From the NCBI GenBank assembly GCA_023382055.1, contig JAMCQN010000077.1, positions 1 through 56,573 on the forward strand: DNA of 56,573 nucleotides, read 5' to 3'. Shown here piece by piece: positions 19,665 through 29,283 of the stretch (positions within the stretch are counted from its first letter, which is position 1; every line of letters starts with the position of its first letter). Under the pieces are notes generated by a model that did no database searches, was not told the DNA's origin, and saw only the letters and a list, made by a program, of their open reading frames with translations. Both the position numbers and the translations under genes were made by a program. The stretch comes from Chloroflexota bacterium (GTDB lineage Bacteria; Chloroflexota; Anaerolineae; J036; Brachytrichaceae).

Positions 19665-21143
19665 GTGCAAGATGCGATTATCGGGCTGGACATTGGAACA
19701 ACCAACGCCAAAGCGGCCATCTTTAACCTGGCAGGCGTCGAGCTGGCAAGTAGTGAAGCATTTTATGGATTAAGCGCCCCTCAGCCTGGCTGGGCGGAGC
19801 AAAACCCCGCCGATGTATGGCATGCCGTCACGCGGGTTCTTCGGGCGGCCATTCAGGCCGCCGGCGAGTCGCTGCATACGATAGCACTTGCAGTCGCCAG
19901 TCAGAGCGGTTCGCTGGTGCCGGCCGATCGGGACGGCGTGCCGATCTACCCATCTATTACGTGGATGGATGGCCGCACTGAGTCGCTGGTGCAGGAATGG
20001 ATGGCGGAGGATTTCCAGTCGCGCGTGCGGGCGATCAGCGGATGGAACATCCACCCTGGTTTGCCGTTGGCGACCATCGCGTGGCTGCGTCGCAACAACC
20101 CCGCATTGCACGCCGCTGTAGGTCGCTGGTTGTGTATGAATGATTACATCGTGCACCAGCTTACCGGACAGTTCATCACGAATCCTTCGAACGCCGGCGT
20201 CACACAGTTGATGGACGCTGCCTCAGCAACCTGGAGCGCCGAATTATGCGAGATGGCTGGAGCGCACCCTGCCCAGTTCTCTGCCATCCAGCCCAGCGGC
20301 ACATCCATTGGCTTGGTTGTCTCTGAAGTGTGCCGTGAGACTGGCTTGTCCCCGGACACGCTCGTTATAAACGGAGGACACGACCAGAGCTGTACAGCAA
20401 TGGCGCTGGGTGTGCTCGAACCAGGTCAGGTACTGTTGGCTAGCGGGACATCCTGGGTTGTAACGGGTGTGGTTGGAGGAGCTATCGTCAGCGATATACC
20501 TGCCGAACTCGATCTGAACTTCCATGTAGTTCCAAACCGCTGGACAATATCGCAATCACTGGGGGGACTGGGGGCGTCTCTGGAGTGGCTTGTCAGGGAA
20601 TGCTGGCAGGAAACAGGAGACCGCGACAACCGATTTGCCGCCATGGATACTGAGCTTGCATCCACGTCGCCTGGGTGTTCAGGCCTGATCTTTGCGCCAG
20701 TGGCCGGCGGGCATGCCGCGCCGGCCGGCATGCAGCGCGGCGGTTTTGTCAACCTGCAACTGGGTCACACCCGCGCGCACATGGCGCGCGCCGTGCTGGA
20801 GGGTGCGGCTTACGAATTGCGCCTTGCGCTGGAGCGCATGCAGACTGATGCGATGCGTATCGACAGTTTGTGGATGGTGGGCGGGGCGACACGCAGTACA
20901 TACTGGCCGGCCATCGTGGCCGATATCACCGGCTATCCGTTGCGAGTCACGCAGAGTTCTCAATTACCCGCTGTAGGAGCAGCCATCCTGGCTGGCGCCG
21001 GCGCAGGCGTGTATGCCACAGTAAACGAGGCGCAGCAGCGCATCAGGCAGCCTGAACAGTCGTATCTGCCAGACCGGTCAAATCGGCGGTGCTACAACAA
21101 TCATTACGCCGAGTATTGCAGGATGGTTCATCTTCTCGCATAG
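19665..21143 (+). CDS. FGGY-family carbohydrate kinase (xylulokinase-like)
   Basis: A 492-aa ATP-dependent sugar kinase. The N-terminal phosphate 1 loop is IIGLDIGTTNAKAAIF, the substrate domain contains ITWMDGRTE, and the C-terminal domain has GGHDQSCTAMALG, GGLGASLEWLV and the adenosine loop MVGGATRS. The family phosphorylates xylulose, gluconate, glycerol, L-fuculose or erythritol-type substrates; xylulose or a sugar acid is the best guess. GTG 19665 is chosen for its -10 spacing and because residues before it are not conserved; ATG 19644 is the alternative. It heads a cluster with a 2-hydroxyacid dehydrogenase. Confidence 0.88.
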   Translation: MQDAIIGLDIGTTNAKAAIFNLAGVELASSEAFYGLSAPQPGWAEQNPADVWHAVTRVLRAAIQAAGESLHTIALAVASQSGSLVPADRDGVPIYPSITWMDGRTESLVQEWMAEDFQSRVRAISGWNIHPGLPLATIAWLRRNNPALHAAVGRWLCMNDYIVHQLTGQFITNPSNAGVTQLMDAASATWSAELCEMAGAHPAQFSAIQPSGTSIGLVVSEVCRETGLSPDTLVINGGHDQSCTAMALGVLEPGQVLLASGTSWVVTGVVGGAIVSDIPAELDLNFHVVPNRWTISQSLGGLGASLEWLVRECWQETGDRDNRFAAMDTELASTSPGCSGLIFAPVAGGHAAPAGMQRGGFVNLQLGHTRAHMARAVLEGAAYELRLALERMQTDAMRIDSLWMVGGATRSTYWPAIVADITGYPLRVTQSSQLPAVGAAILAGAGAGVYATVNEAQQRIRQPEQSYLPDRSNRRCYNNHYAEYCRMVHLLA

Positions 21144-21155
21144 AGGTTATAGCGC

Positions 21156-22160
21156 ATGTCTTCTAACAATCCTGTCGTTGCGGTATTAATAGGCCGTAAC
21201 CATTACCGCCGCATGTTAAGTTCTGCAGCGTGGGAGAAGCTGCGCGGGTTTGCCAGCGTCATAGAGCACGCGGGTGATGAGCCGGCTACTCACGCTGAGA
21301 TGCTGAAGCTTTTGCTGGAAGCCGATGCGTGCCTGACCAGTTGGGGCGTGGCGGCGCTGGATGATGAAGTCCTGCAGGCGGCGCCAAGGCTGCGCATGAT
21401 GGCGCACATGGGTTCAAGCGTCAAACGGTTTGTCACCGATGCAGTCTGGGCGCGCGGGATGCGTGTGACCAGCGCTGCACCGGCGCTCGCAGAGGATGTC
21501 GCTATCACCACACTCGGGCTGATCATCACTGGCATGAAACATATCTGGCCGTTGGGCCAGCATGTGCGCACCGGCGGCTGGCGCGAGAGCGCCTATTGGC
21601 CTTCACGCGAGATACGTCACAAGAACGTCGGCGTGGTGGGCGCGAGCCGCGTCGGGCGGCGCCTGATCCGCTTTCTGCAGCCTTTCCAGGTTCACATCCT
21701 GCTCTACGATCCATACATATCGGACGAGCAGGCATCGTCAATGGGTGTTGAGAAAGTGGAACTGGCTGAACTCTTGAAGCGGGCGGATATCCTGACATTG
21801 CATGCGCCGGCGACCTCGGAAACCCGGCATCTGATAACAGGTGAAGGGCTGGCGCTGCTGAAAGATGACGCCCTCATCGTCAATACAGCGCGCGGCGACC
21901 TGATCGACGAACGGGCGCTGGTGAGTGAACTGAGCAAGGGGCGCTTCTTCGCCTTTCTGGATGTCACAGATCCCGAACCTCCGGCCCTGGACAGCCCGCT
22001 GCGCTGCCTGCCCAATGTGGTTGTAGTTCCTCATCTGGCCGGCTGCATCGAGGATTGCACGCACCTGGGCGATATGGCCGTTGAGGAACTGCGGCGGTTT
22101 TTCGCAGACGAGCCGGCCTTGTACGAGTTAACGCCACAAATACTGGCGCATATGAGCTAG
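21156..22160 (+). CDS. D-isomer-specific 2-hydroxyacid dehydrogenase
   Basis: A 334-aa NAD(P)-dependent oxidoreductase that interconverts 2-keto and 2-hydroxy acids. The NAD site is VGVVGASRVGRRL (about residues 158-170), and the catalytic triad is visible as Arg246 (NTARGDLID), Glu274 (DPEPPALDS) and His293 (VVPHLAG). The C-terminal EELRRFF resembles phosphoglycerate dehydrogenase- and hydroxypyruvate reductase-like members. It has a GAGG ribosome site and starts 12 bp after the kinase, which suggests a shared pathway for a sugar or sugar acid. Confidence 0.88.
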   Translation: MSSNNPVVAVLIGRNHYRRMLSSAAWEKLRGFASVIEHAGDEPATHAEMLKLLLEADACLTSWGVAALDDEVLQAAPRLRMMAHMGSSVKRFVTDAVWARGMRVTSAAPALAEDVAITTLGLIITGMKHIWPLGQHVRTGGWRESAYWPSREIRHKNVGVVGASRVGRRLIRFLQPFQVHILLYDPYISDEQASSMGVEKVELAELLKRADILTLHAPATSETRHLITGEGLALLKDDALIVNTARGDLIDERALVSELSKGRFFAFLDVTDPEPPALDSPLRCLPNVVVVPHLAGCIEDCTHLGDMAVEELRRFFADEPALYELTPQILAHMS

Positions 22161-22202
22161 ACTGATAACAGTTGGAGACTATCACAATAGGACAGGAGCG
22201 CG

Positions 22203-23018
22203 ATGGAAAAGCAGGCCCTGATCGGACGGGGGCGCACCGCTGACATTTACGCTTGGCAAGATAATAAGGTGCTCAAACTCTTCAACGAGTGGTGGCCCGG
22301 AGATAGCGTCGCTTATGAGTTGAAGATAGCGCGCATTGTAGAAGCCGCCGGACTGCCTGTTCCAGCCGTCGAGGATGTCATTATCGAAGTTGAAGGCCGG
22401 CGCGGCATCATCTATGAACGTGTAAGCGGCCCTTCCATGCTGGGAGTGCTGCGGGCCCGGCCCTGGAAAGCCAGGCAATTTGGCCGGCTGATGGCTGAAT
22501 TGCAGGCTGCCATACACCGCTGCAGCGTCCCGGAATTACCTCGCGTTGCGACCAGGCTGCAACGGGCCATCCAGGAGACTCCGACATTGCCAAGTCTCAT
22601 GCGACAGGCGGCGCTGAAGGCGCTGGAGCAAAGGCCGGATGGAAACGCGCTCTGCCATGCCGATTTCCACCCCGACAACATCATCATGACAGAACAGGGT
22701 CCGCGCGTCGTTGACTGGATGACGGCAGTAAAAGGAAACCCACTCTCGGATGTGGCTCGTTCGTCGCTCATCCTGCGCCTGGGTGAAGTCCCACCGGGAA
22801 CGCGCGGACGATGGGTGTTCAATCTGATCCGCGCTGCTTTCCATTCCGCCTACCTGAACCACTATCTGTTTATCCGTTCGGCCATGCGCCAGGATGTTGA
22901 CGCCTGGCAACTGCCGATTGCGGCAGCCAGGTTACGTGAGGATATTCCATCGGAGCGGGGCAAGCTGTTGAGACTTATCGAGGAGTCTATCAAATCAACT
23001 GCCAGGGTCTACGCGTAG
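22203..23018 (+). CDS. Aminoglycoside phosphotransferase (APH) family kinase
   Basis: A 271-aa protein kinase-like small-molecule kinase. It has a short N-lobe (LIGRGRTADIYAW), a Lys in VLKLFNEWW, the catalytic loop CHADFHPDNIIM (His152, Asp154, Asn159) and the metal-binding Asp in VVDWMTA (about residue 171). The family includes choline, homoserine, fructosamine and antibiotic kinases; nothing points to drug resistance here. GGAG lies 8 nt before ATG 22203. It is the third gene of the kinase/dehydrogenase cluster. Confidence 0.85.
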   Translation: MEKQALIGRGRTADIYAWQDNKVLKLFNEWWPGDSVAYELKIARIVEAAGLPVPAVEDVIIEVEGRRGIIYERVSGPSMLGVLRARPWKARQFGRLMAELQAAIHRCSVPELPRVATRLQRAIQETPTLPSLMRQAALKALEQRPDGNALCHADFHPDNIIMTEQGPRVVDWMTAVKGNPLSDVARSSLILRLGEVPPGTRGRWVFNLIRAAFHSAYLNHYLFIRSAMRQDVDAWQLPIAAARLREDIPSERGKLLRLIEESIKSTARVYA

Positions 23019-23056
23019 CAGCCGTACGCCCCATATCACATTCACCAGGTGACTTC

Positions 23057-23896
23057 ATGCAACATGTAGAAAATTCATTCATTGGGGCAAATGGTGTGAG
23101 CTTGTTCGTGCAGAGCTGGCGCCCGGAAACTGCGCCCAAAGCCATACTGGTCATCGTGCACGGTTTCGGCGAGCACAGCGGACGATATACGAACCTGGTG
23201 TCCGGCCTTGTGCCACAAGGGTATGCGCTCTATAGCTTCGATTTGCGTGGACATGGACGGTCGCCTGGACAGCGTGGGCATGTGGATACCTGGGCGGATT
23301 ATCGAACGGATGTTGGCGCATACCTGGATGGACTGTCATCATATACACAGAACGGCATACCCATCTTTCTGTATGGACACAGCCTGGGCGGGCTGATTGC
23401 ATTGGATTACGCCCTGCACAGGCCTCAAGGCTTGCACGCTGTCATTGCATCGGCGCCTTCTCTCGGGAAAATAGGTATCTCTGCGCCTTTGCTTGCGCTG
23501 AGTAAAGTCGTATCGAAAGTGTGGCCGACATTTTCGATGAGCAGCGGCCTGAATGCCGCCGGCTTATCGCGCGATCCGGCTATGGTGCAGGCCTATCGCA
23601 GTGACCCGCTGGTTCATGGCATGGGCAGCGCGCGCCTGGGCAGCGAGATCGGCGTGACTCAGGACTGGGTTCAGGCACATGCCGCAGACCTGCGCCTGCC
23701 GTTGCTGATGATACAGGGCAGCGCTGATGCAATCACCGCGCCGGCTGACTCGTTGCGCTTTTACAACAATGCCGGTTCTCCGGATAAACAGTTGCTGCTG
23801 GTTGAAGGCGCCTATCACGAAGTCCATAATGATGTGGGACACCAGCAGACTATACAGAACCTGGCGGACTGGATAAACGGCCATCTGAATGCGTGA
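23057..23896 (+). CDS. Alpha/beta hydrolase, monoacylglycerol lipase-like
   Basis: A 279-aa Hydrolase_4/lysophospholipase-type enzyme. HGFGEHSGRY (residues 35-44) is the oxyanion HG motif, FDLRGHGRSPG is typical of monoglyceride lipases, and the nucleophile Ser109 is in GHSLGG. The acid is in QGSADAITAP and the base His in GAYHEVHND. It probably hydrolyses monoacylglycerols or lysophospholipids. AGGTGA precedes the ATG. It lies 38 bp after the APH-family gene and 105 bp before an SDR. Confidence 0.88.
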   Translation: MQHVENSFIGANGVSLFVQSWRPETAPKAILVIVHGFGEHSGRYTNLVSGLVPQGYALYSFDLRGHGRSPGQRGHVDTWADYRTDVGAYLDGLSSYTQNGIPIFLYGHSLGGLIALDYALHRPQGLHAVIASAPSLGKIGISAPLLALSKVVSKVWPTFSMSSGLNAAGLSRDPAMVQAYRSDPLVHGMGSARLGSEIGVTQDWVQAHAADLRLPLLMIQGSADAITAPADSLRFYNNAGSPDKQLLLVEGAYHEVHNDVGHQQTIQNLADWINGHLNA

Positions 23897-24001
23897 AAAA
23901 TCTGCCTGGCTTGACATGGCATGCTGCCTGGTCGTGTTGCTGCCATCGCTCTCTCAGACGCCAATCACTTGTTTATGGCATGATTTGTGGAGGATAGTCA
24001 G

Positions 24002-24898
24002 ATGAATAAAACAAAACTCTACAACGGCGGTATCGGGCTGGTTATCGGGCTGGCTGCTATCGTGTTCGGTATCGCAATGCGGCGAATGAAATTTCAGCGG
24101 GCGCGCAAGTCGTGGCAGTGGGCATCGGAAGCCGGCAGGTCAAACGTCGCCCTGGTTACGGGCGCATCCAGCGGCATCGGCGAAAGCTTTGCCAGACTGC
24201 TGGCGGAGCGCAAACTGGACCTGATACTGGTTGCGCGCCGCGAGGACCGCCTCAAGGAACTCGCGCGTGAATTGCAGGATCGGCATGGCATCTCGGTGGA
24301 GGTGCTTGCGGCAGACTTGACCGATGCGGTGTATCTCGAGCGCGTCGCCGAGCGCGTTGAGCTGTTGGATAACCTGGAGCTTCTGGTCAATAACGCGGGC
24401 TTTGGCATGAACGAAAAATTCGCTGAGAGCGATGTTGACAGGCAACTGGAGATGATCGCCCTGCATGTGACTGCCAGCATGCGCCTGATGAGGGCAGCCC
24501 TGCCGGGCATGATCGCGCGGCGCCACGGCGGCATCATCAATGTCTCGTCGACGGCCGCGTTCTTCACGCTCCCGCGCAATGCCAACTATTCCGCGTCCAA
24601 GGCCTATCTGAATGTGTTTACGCAATCGTTGCAGAGTGAATTGCGCGGTAAAGGAGTACGCTTACAAGCCCTGTGCCCCGGGCTCACACGCACCGAGTTG
24701 CATGACCACTTCGAAAACAGGCGACATCGCACGATGCCTTGGTTCATGTGGATGAGCGCAGACAAGGTTGTGGCCGAATCGTTGGATGCTTTGGATCGCG
24801 GTCAGGTGGTTTTTGTGCCGGGCAGCCTGAACAAGTTCATCGCCTTCATCGGTCGAACCGGTCTGTTCAACGGGATCGCTCAGTTGGTCGCACGATAG
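24002..24898 (+). CDS. Short-chain dehydrogenase with N-terminal membrane helix
   Basis: A 298-aa SDR tethered by an N-terminal hydrophobic helix (about residues 8-25, GIGLVIGLAAIVFGIAM). The cofactor motif is TGASSGIGESFA, the structural NNAG is present, and the active site is Ser in NVSSTAAF with YSASK. It resembles the DltE/YqjQ-like classical SDRs and bacterial 17-beta-HSD-like proteins. ATG 24002 is preferred over GTG 23987 because GGAGG lies at the right distance upstream. Membrane tethering fits a lipid substrate, which the neighbouring lipase makes plausible. Confidence 0.87.
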   Translation: MNKTKLYNGGIGLVIGLAAIVFGIAMRRMKFQRARKSWQWASEAGRSNVALVTGASSGIGESFARLLAERKLDLILVARREDRLKELARELQDRHGISVEVLAADLTDAVYLERVAERVELLDNLELLVNNAGFGMNEKFAESDVDRQLEMIALHVTASMRLMRAALPGMIARRHGGIINVSSTAAFFTLPRNANYSASKAYLNVFTQSLQSELRGKGVRLQALCPGLTRTELHDHFENRRHRTMPWFMWMSADKVVAESLDALDRGQVVFVPGSLNKFIAFIGRTGLFNGIAQLVAR

Positions 24899-24917
24899 GC
24901 CGTGTCTTGCCTGTGTG

Positions 24918-25988
24918 TCAGTTTGCCGGCTGCACCGAGTTTACATTGCCCAGTGCGTTGATCTGCAACGTCCATTTGCTGCCTGGCGTGAATCGCGCGT
25001 ACTCCTCTGCGCTGTGCGGTGAATAAGTATAGGTCTTGTCGCCCGCAATGAACGTCACCTTGTACGTCTCAACGGTGGGTCCGGCGCGCTGGCTTGTATC
25101 AGAGATGACGGTCGGCCATACCGGATGGAGATCGCTCCCCTTGGCGACCACCGCATCGACGCGCACCCACTCGACGGCGGTGTACTGGCAGTAGCTGTCC
25201 ATGATGTTGTACTTGCAGTCCTGCACAACCTTGCCCGTGCCGTTCCCCTGGTCAATGGTATAAGGTGTCCCGCACACCTTCTGCGCGTTCTGGGCTGGTT
25301 GATCCTGTGTGCGGCGCACCTTCTGCGTGCACGAACCAACCTGTGCGCCCGATGGAATCTGATCGCGCCAGTTTTCATGTTGCACGGGCTGTGGTTTCAA
25401 CAGGTCGATGCTGCGCTGCCAGCTTACTGCGTTGACGGTCCCGGTAGTAGCTGTGGTACGTGCGTTCAATACGAGGAAACTGATGCACGCCACAACAAGC
25501 ACCGCGATGACGGCAATCGGCAGGAAGCCGATTCTCTTCGATGCAACCGGCTTAGCTACCGTCGTCGGGGCTGGCGCGCTTTCCAATGGGCTGTTGCACT
25601 TGCTGCACTTCTTCGCGCCGGCGGGATTCATCGTGCCGCAGAAACTGCACTTGACGTCCGGCTGAGGTTCGGACTTGAATGCGCCGAGTATCTCGCCCTG
25701 CGACCGTACCGTTGCGCCCGTCAGGTCGCCGCCGCAGTGCGAGCATTTCTCCGCCCCGGCTGGATTGCGCGTCCCGCACCAGGGACAATGGACATCCGGG
25801 CCTTTCTCGACCTTGGCGAGCAGGTCTTTATCGGTGATCAGCGTCTCCTGGCCGGCCTGCTGGAATTTCTGGCTGTCGCTCATGGGAGCGCCGCAGCCGC
25901 TGCAAGTCTGGCGCGTCCCCTCGTTCTTCGTGCCGCAGTGGACGCACGTCCACTCCAATTCCACATACCCGACAGTTTCCTGTGGCAT
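24918..25988 (-). CDS. Triple zinc-ribbon membrane protein
   Basis: A 356-aa protein. Three four-cysteine ribbons occur at C15/C18/C29/C32, C68/C71/C82/C85 and C114/C117/C128/C131; the first is of the RanBP2-like WxCxxC...CxxC type. One membrane helix (about 153-174) separates them from a C-terminal domain of about 180 residues with six cysteines that would face outside. The function is unknown; the topology suggests a cytosolic adaptor linked to an external domain. ATG 25988 has a strong AGGAGGGG 4 nt upstream. Convergent with the SDR, 19 bp apart. Confidence 0.82.
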   Translation of the reverse strand: MPQETVGYVELEWTCVHCGTKNEGTRQTCSGCGAPMSDSQKFQQAGQETLITDKDLLAKVEKGPDVHCPWCGTRNPAGAEKCSHCGGDLTGATVRSQGEILGAFKSEPQPDVKCSFCGTMNPAGAKKCSKCNSPLESAPAPTTVAKPVASKRIGFLPIAVIAVLVVACISFLVLNARTTATTGTVNAVSWQRSIDLLKPQPVQHENWRDQIPSGAQVGSCTQKVRRTQDQPAQNAQKVCGTPYTIDQGNGTGKVVQDCKYNIMDSYCQYTAVEWVRVDAVVAKGSDLHPVWPTVISDTSQRAGPTVETYKVTFIAGDKTYTYSPHSAEEYARFTPGSKWTLQINALGNVNSVQPAN

Positions 25989-26061
25989 ATTCCCCTCCTG
26001 ATGTTTCAGAGATATAGTGTAATTGAAAATGGTTGGAATCTGGCCGAGTTTCACTCGACTT

Positions 26062-26122
26062 GAGATTCCGGGAATGTATTCCACAGACGACACTCCCGGA
26101 ATCTCGCAGATTCCGGGAGTGT
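26062..26122. repeat. Palindromic repeat element (copy 1)
   Basis: A perfect palindrome with 15-bp arms, ACACTCCCGGAATCT (26090-26104) and its complement (26108-26122), has a 3-nt loop. A degenerate half copy (GAGATTCCGGGAATGT) precedes it at 26062-26077. The same core recurs as a tandem pair at 37150-37241. It lies 12 bp past the end of the glycyl radical enzyme gene, so it could also act as a transcript-end hairpin. Confidence 0.75.
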
Positions 26123-26134
26123 AATGGCCGCACC

Positions 26135-28372
26135 TTAGTTCTCCGCCAGGATGCGGTCGACGACCTGTTGGCGGTACTCCGGCGACAGTGTCTTGAAGAA
26201 GGCGCTGTAGCCGGTGACTCGCACGACGAGGTCGGGATATTTGTTCGGATCGGCGTGAGCTTCCAGGATCTGCTCTTTTGATATCACGTTGATATTCACG
26301 AGCGTTCCACCGGACGCGTTGTGCGCCTTGATCAAGCTCTCAACGGCCTCGATCCCGCCGTACTCCTTCGCCAGATGCTTGTCGAAGTCGATCTGCAGCG
26401 GCGCCGAGTTGCCCCAGCCGGGCTGCACCGCTGCCACGGCGTTAGACTTGGCAGTGGGCGCGCTTCCGCCGCCGGGCATAAAACCGGGATCGGGGTCGGC
26501 GCTGTGCGCGATGGGCGTGTGGGCATGCCTGCCATTGGGCGTTGCGCCGAGATTTTTGCCAAGTTGCGCCACGATGCCATGCGAGAACAGTCCGGGGATG
26601 ACTGTAAATCCGTTGGAAGTGGGCGTGTTGCGCACCAGATTGCTGAAGGTTTCGGAGACGCGTTTAGCCCACCAGTCGGCGCGCGAGTTGCCGGCGCCGT
26701 ATCTGGGGATGCTCTGCATCATCAAGCGGACGCGCTTCCCGTCCGTTCCGGCGTAATCGTCGGCGAGGTGTTGAGCCAGTTCCTCCCATGTCAGCCGATG
26801 TTCTTTCACAACCCGCTGCTCGATTGCCGCGAAGCTGTCCGCCACCGTGGGCAACCCGACGCCGTCGCATGTCAGGCGGTAGATATCGAGACCCCCGCCT
26901 GAAGCATCCAACCCGCGCTCTATCGGGCCGTGACAGAATAGATTCAACACGATCTCCGGGCTGTTTTGAGCCTGATGATCCATGTGCCAGGCAAATCCCT
27001 GTTTGATGGTATCGACAGCGATTGCGAGGTGGTGCGCATAGCGATCCCACAGCATCTCCATGGTGCGGGGTGCTGCGGCGTCGTTCATGACATCGTCAAA
27101 CGCATGTACGAATGGCGAGACCAGGCACATGCGAGTGACATCCTGGAGACAGTACTCAACGCCTGGCAAGGCAGTCCAGTTGCAGCCGACCTTGGCGCGC
27201 ATGCGCGCCAGCGGCATTGGCACGCCGTTGCGCGCATAACCTTCATCCAGACCCTTTGAGCAGGAATAGCTGACGCCCGTGCCATCTGTAAACAGATACT
27301 CGACGGCCTTGCGCATCAGTTGCGGGTCCAGTTTGTCGTGGACGCGCACGGCCAGGTTGGCCGGAATGCGCAAGCGATGCACCGCTTCGAGTATGAGAAA
27401 TGACATGCGGCTGGTCAGGTCGCGACTGCCGTCGGGCGATGGCCCGCTGATTTGCGAATAGTGGGTGTCGTTAAACAGCAGGCTGGCGATGTACCAGACA
27501 ACCTCGTCGTCGTCCTGAATAAGCCCCGCGTCAACATCCCGCTCGTAATACGGGCGGAGGAGTTCGTCGAGTTGGCCCAGCGCGCCGCCGGCGGCCCACA
27601 TGCGGTCGATGGACTGGAACCACGCCAGGAACTGGCAGGCTTCGCGCAGTGTGCGCGGCGGGTTATCGACCAGCCACTCGTTCATGTCGGCGATGTCGTT
27701 CAGATTCTGTTTGACAAAGGCGTCGGTCTCCTGCGCCGCCCATTTGCGCGCCGATGTCACATGATTCTTGATCCAGTGCTGTACCCCGATGACAAGGTTC
27801 TCTTCGCCATCATAAAAGTCAGCCATCGGCGAACCGGGCGCAGGTTCATTCAGATCGCGATAGGCGCGGATTTTGCGGAGCAATCCGCCCCAGCCCAGGT
27901 CAAGTCCGATGCGCATATCCGGCCCCAGATGGTTCATCCCGCCGATGCCGGTATAGAGGATGTTGTATTCCTTGTGTAACGCTCGCAGGTACTGTGGCCG
28001 ATCCTCGGGTCGCCATCCGCCCACGCCGGGTACATGCCCCACCCAGGCGCCCGCCAGCGCGCTCATGCGGTGGATGTAGACCGGATGAACTTCCAGCCAG
28101 GCGCGGAAGTTCTCGCCGATGCATTTCGCGCCGTAACAACCGCCGGAAGGGTGGTTGGATTTGGCTTTGAATGGGATAGGGTCCGGCCAGGGGATATAAC
28201 CGTGGTCGTCTATGTCGAAGAAGCCGCGCGTCTTCAACTTTTCATCGGTGTGTTCGAGCTTTGTCCGGCGTATGGCGTCGATGCGCTGCTGATAGGTCGG
28301 GTGTATCGACTCAGTAATGCCATCGCTCGCCGCTTTATGATTAACCGTTACCATTAGCTTATACGTCTCCAT
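26135..28372 (-). CDS. Glycyl radical enzyme (pyruvate formate-lyase family), reaction unknown
   Basis: A 745-aa anaerobic radical enzyme. The C-terminal glycyl radical loop is RVTGYSAFF (Gly721), followed by the family ending LSPEYRQQVVDRIL. The active-site cysteine loop appears as KVGCNWTALPGVEY with Cys397; the Cys-x-Glu of dehydratase and decarboxylase members and the Cys-Cys of pyruvate formate-lyase are both absent. The product is therefore not predictable. No activating radical SAM enzyme lies beside it, and the radical SAM gene at 18.2 kb lacks the activase motif. Start 28372 is preferred, with 28354 as an alternative. TATGAT lies 24 nt upstream. Confidence 0.88.
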   Translation of the reverse strand: METYKLMVTVNHKAASDGITESIHPTYQQRIDAIRRTKLEHTDEKLKTRGFFDIDDHGYIPWPDPIPFKAKSNHPSGGCYGAKCIGENFRAWLEVHPVYIHRMSALAGAWVGHVPGVGGWRPEDRPQYLRALHKEYNILYTGIGGMNHLGPDMRIGLDLGWGGLLRKIRAYRDLNEPAPGSPMADFYDGEENLVIGVQHWIKNHVTSARKWAAQETDAFVKQNLNDIADMNEWLVDNPPRTLREACQFLAWFQSIDRMWAAGGALGQLDELLRPYYERDVDAGLIQDDDEVVWYIASLLFNDTHYSQISGPSPDGSRDLTSRMSFLILEAVHRLRIPANLAVRVHDKLDPQLMRKAVEYLFTDGTGVSYSCSKGLDEGYARNGVPMPLARMRAKVGCNWTALPGVEYCLQDVTRMCLVSPFVHAFDDVMNDAAAPRTMEMLWDRYAHHLAIAVDTIKQGFAWHMDHQAQNSPEIVLNLFCHGPIERGLDASGGGLDIYRLTCDGVGLPTVADSFAAIEQRVVKEHRLTWEELAQHLADDYAGTDGKRVRLMMQSIPRYGAGNSRADWWAKRVSETFSNLVRNTPTSNGFTVIPGLFSHGIVAQLGKNLGATPNGRHAHTPIAHSADPDPGFMPGGGSAPTAKSNAVAAVQPGWGNSAPLQIDFDKHLAKEYGGIEAVESLIKAHNASGGTLVNINVISKEQILEAHADPNKYPDLVVRVTGYSAFFKTLSPEYRQQVVDRILAEN

Positions 28373-28491
28373 GTGTGAGCCAGTGTTCTGGTGTGAATCA
28401 TACGACACTATGCTAAAACCGCCGCATTTGTATTGCACTAAACTAGAGCGCAGGGTCGAGTGTTCAGAATCTGACGACAGAAGAGATGACT

Positions 28492-29256
28492 ATGGAACCA
28501 CAGAAGAACTATCTGATCGACATGGATGGGGTATTGGTGCGGGGACCGCACATCATCCCCGGAGCGGACAAGTTTATCGAGAACCTGCAGGTCAAAAACA
28601 TCAAGTTCCTGGTTCTGACGAATAATGCGATGTATACGCCTGTTGATCTCGCCCATCGGCTGCAGATCATCGGGTTGCCGATCAATGCAGCGATGATTTT
28701 CACGTCTGCGATGGCGACTGCACGTTTCCTGCACACACAGCATCCCAACGGAACCGCATTCGTTATCGGTGAAAGCGGTCTGACTGAGGAAATACATAAC
28801 GTGGGTTATGTTATTACCGATGTCGATCCCGATTACGTCGTGCTGGGCGAGACCTTTGCGTACAATCTTGAATCCATTACGCGAGGGATCAGACTGATTG
28901 CGGCCGGCGCGCATTTCATCGCTACCAATCCAGACCCGACCGGCCCGACTGAGCGCGGTATCGCGCCAGCCTGCGGCGCTATGGCGGCGTTGATCGAGAA
29001 AGCAAGCGGCAAAAGCCCTTTCTTTGTGGGAAAGCCTAATCCGTTTATGATGCGCGCGGCGTTGAACCATCTGGGCGTGCACTCGGAGAACACGGTGATG
29101 ATCGGCGACCGGATGGATACGGATATCGTCGCAGGCATCGAAAGCGGTATGGAGACAGTGCTGGTATTGAGCGGTTTGACGCAGCGCGAAGGCATCGCCG
29201 CCTTTCCATATCAACCGCAGCATGTTTATGATTCGGTTTCAGATATTCAACCGTGA
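28492..29256 (+). CDS. HAD-IIA sugar phosphatase (NagD-like)
   Basis: A 254-aa class IIA HAD phosphatase. Motif I is LIDMDGVL (Asp10, Asp12), motif II is VLTNNA, the C2 cap runs from about residue 80 to 175, motif III is the Lys in VGKPNPFMM and motif IV is IGDRMDTDI. NagD-type enzymes dephosphorylate small phosphorylated metabolites and often sit with amino-sugar genes, as here with the NagB-like gene 27 bp downstream. ATG 28492 is favoured by AGAGATG at good spacing; ATG 28486 is the alternative. Divergent from the glycyl radical enzyme. Confidence 0.88.
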   Translation: MEPQKNYLIDMDGVLVRGPHIIPGADKFIENLQVKNIKFLVLTNNAMYTPVDLAHRLQIIGLPINAAMIFTSAMATARFLHTQHPNGTAFVIGESGLTEEIHNVGYVITDVDPDYVVLGETFAYNLESITRGIRLIAAGAHFIATNPDPTGPTERGIAPACGAMAALIEKASGKSPFFVGKPNPFMMRAALNHLGVHSENTVMIGDRMDTDIVAGIESGMETVLVLSGLTQREGIAAFPYQPQHVYDSVSDIQP

Positions 29257-29283
29257 ACCGGAAACCCGGACAGGGATTAATTT

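Noticed and set aside
22203-23018. Antibiotic resistance kinase
   Set aside because: APH fold is shared by many metabolic kinases and the neighbours are sugar-acid genes; no mobile context.
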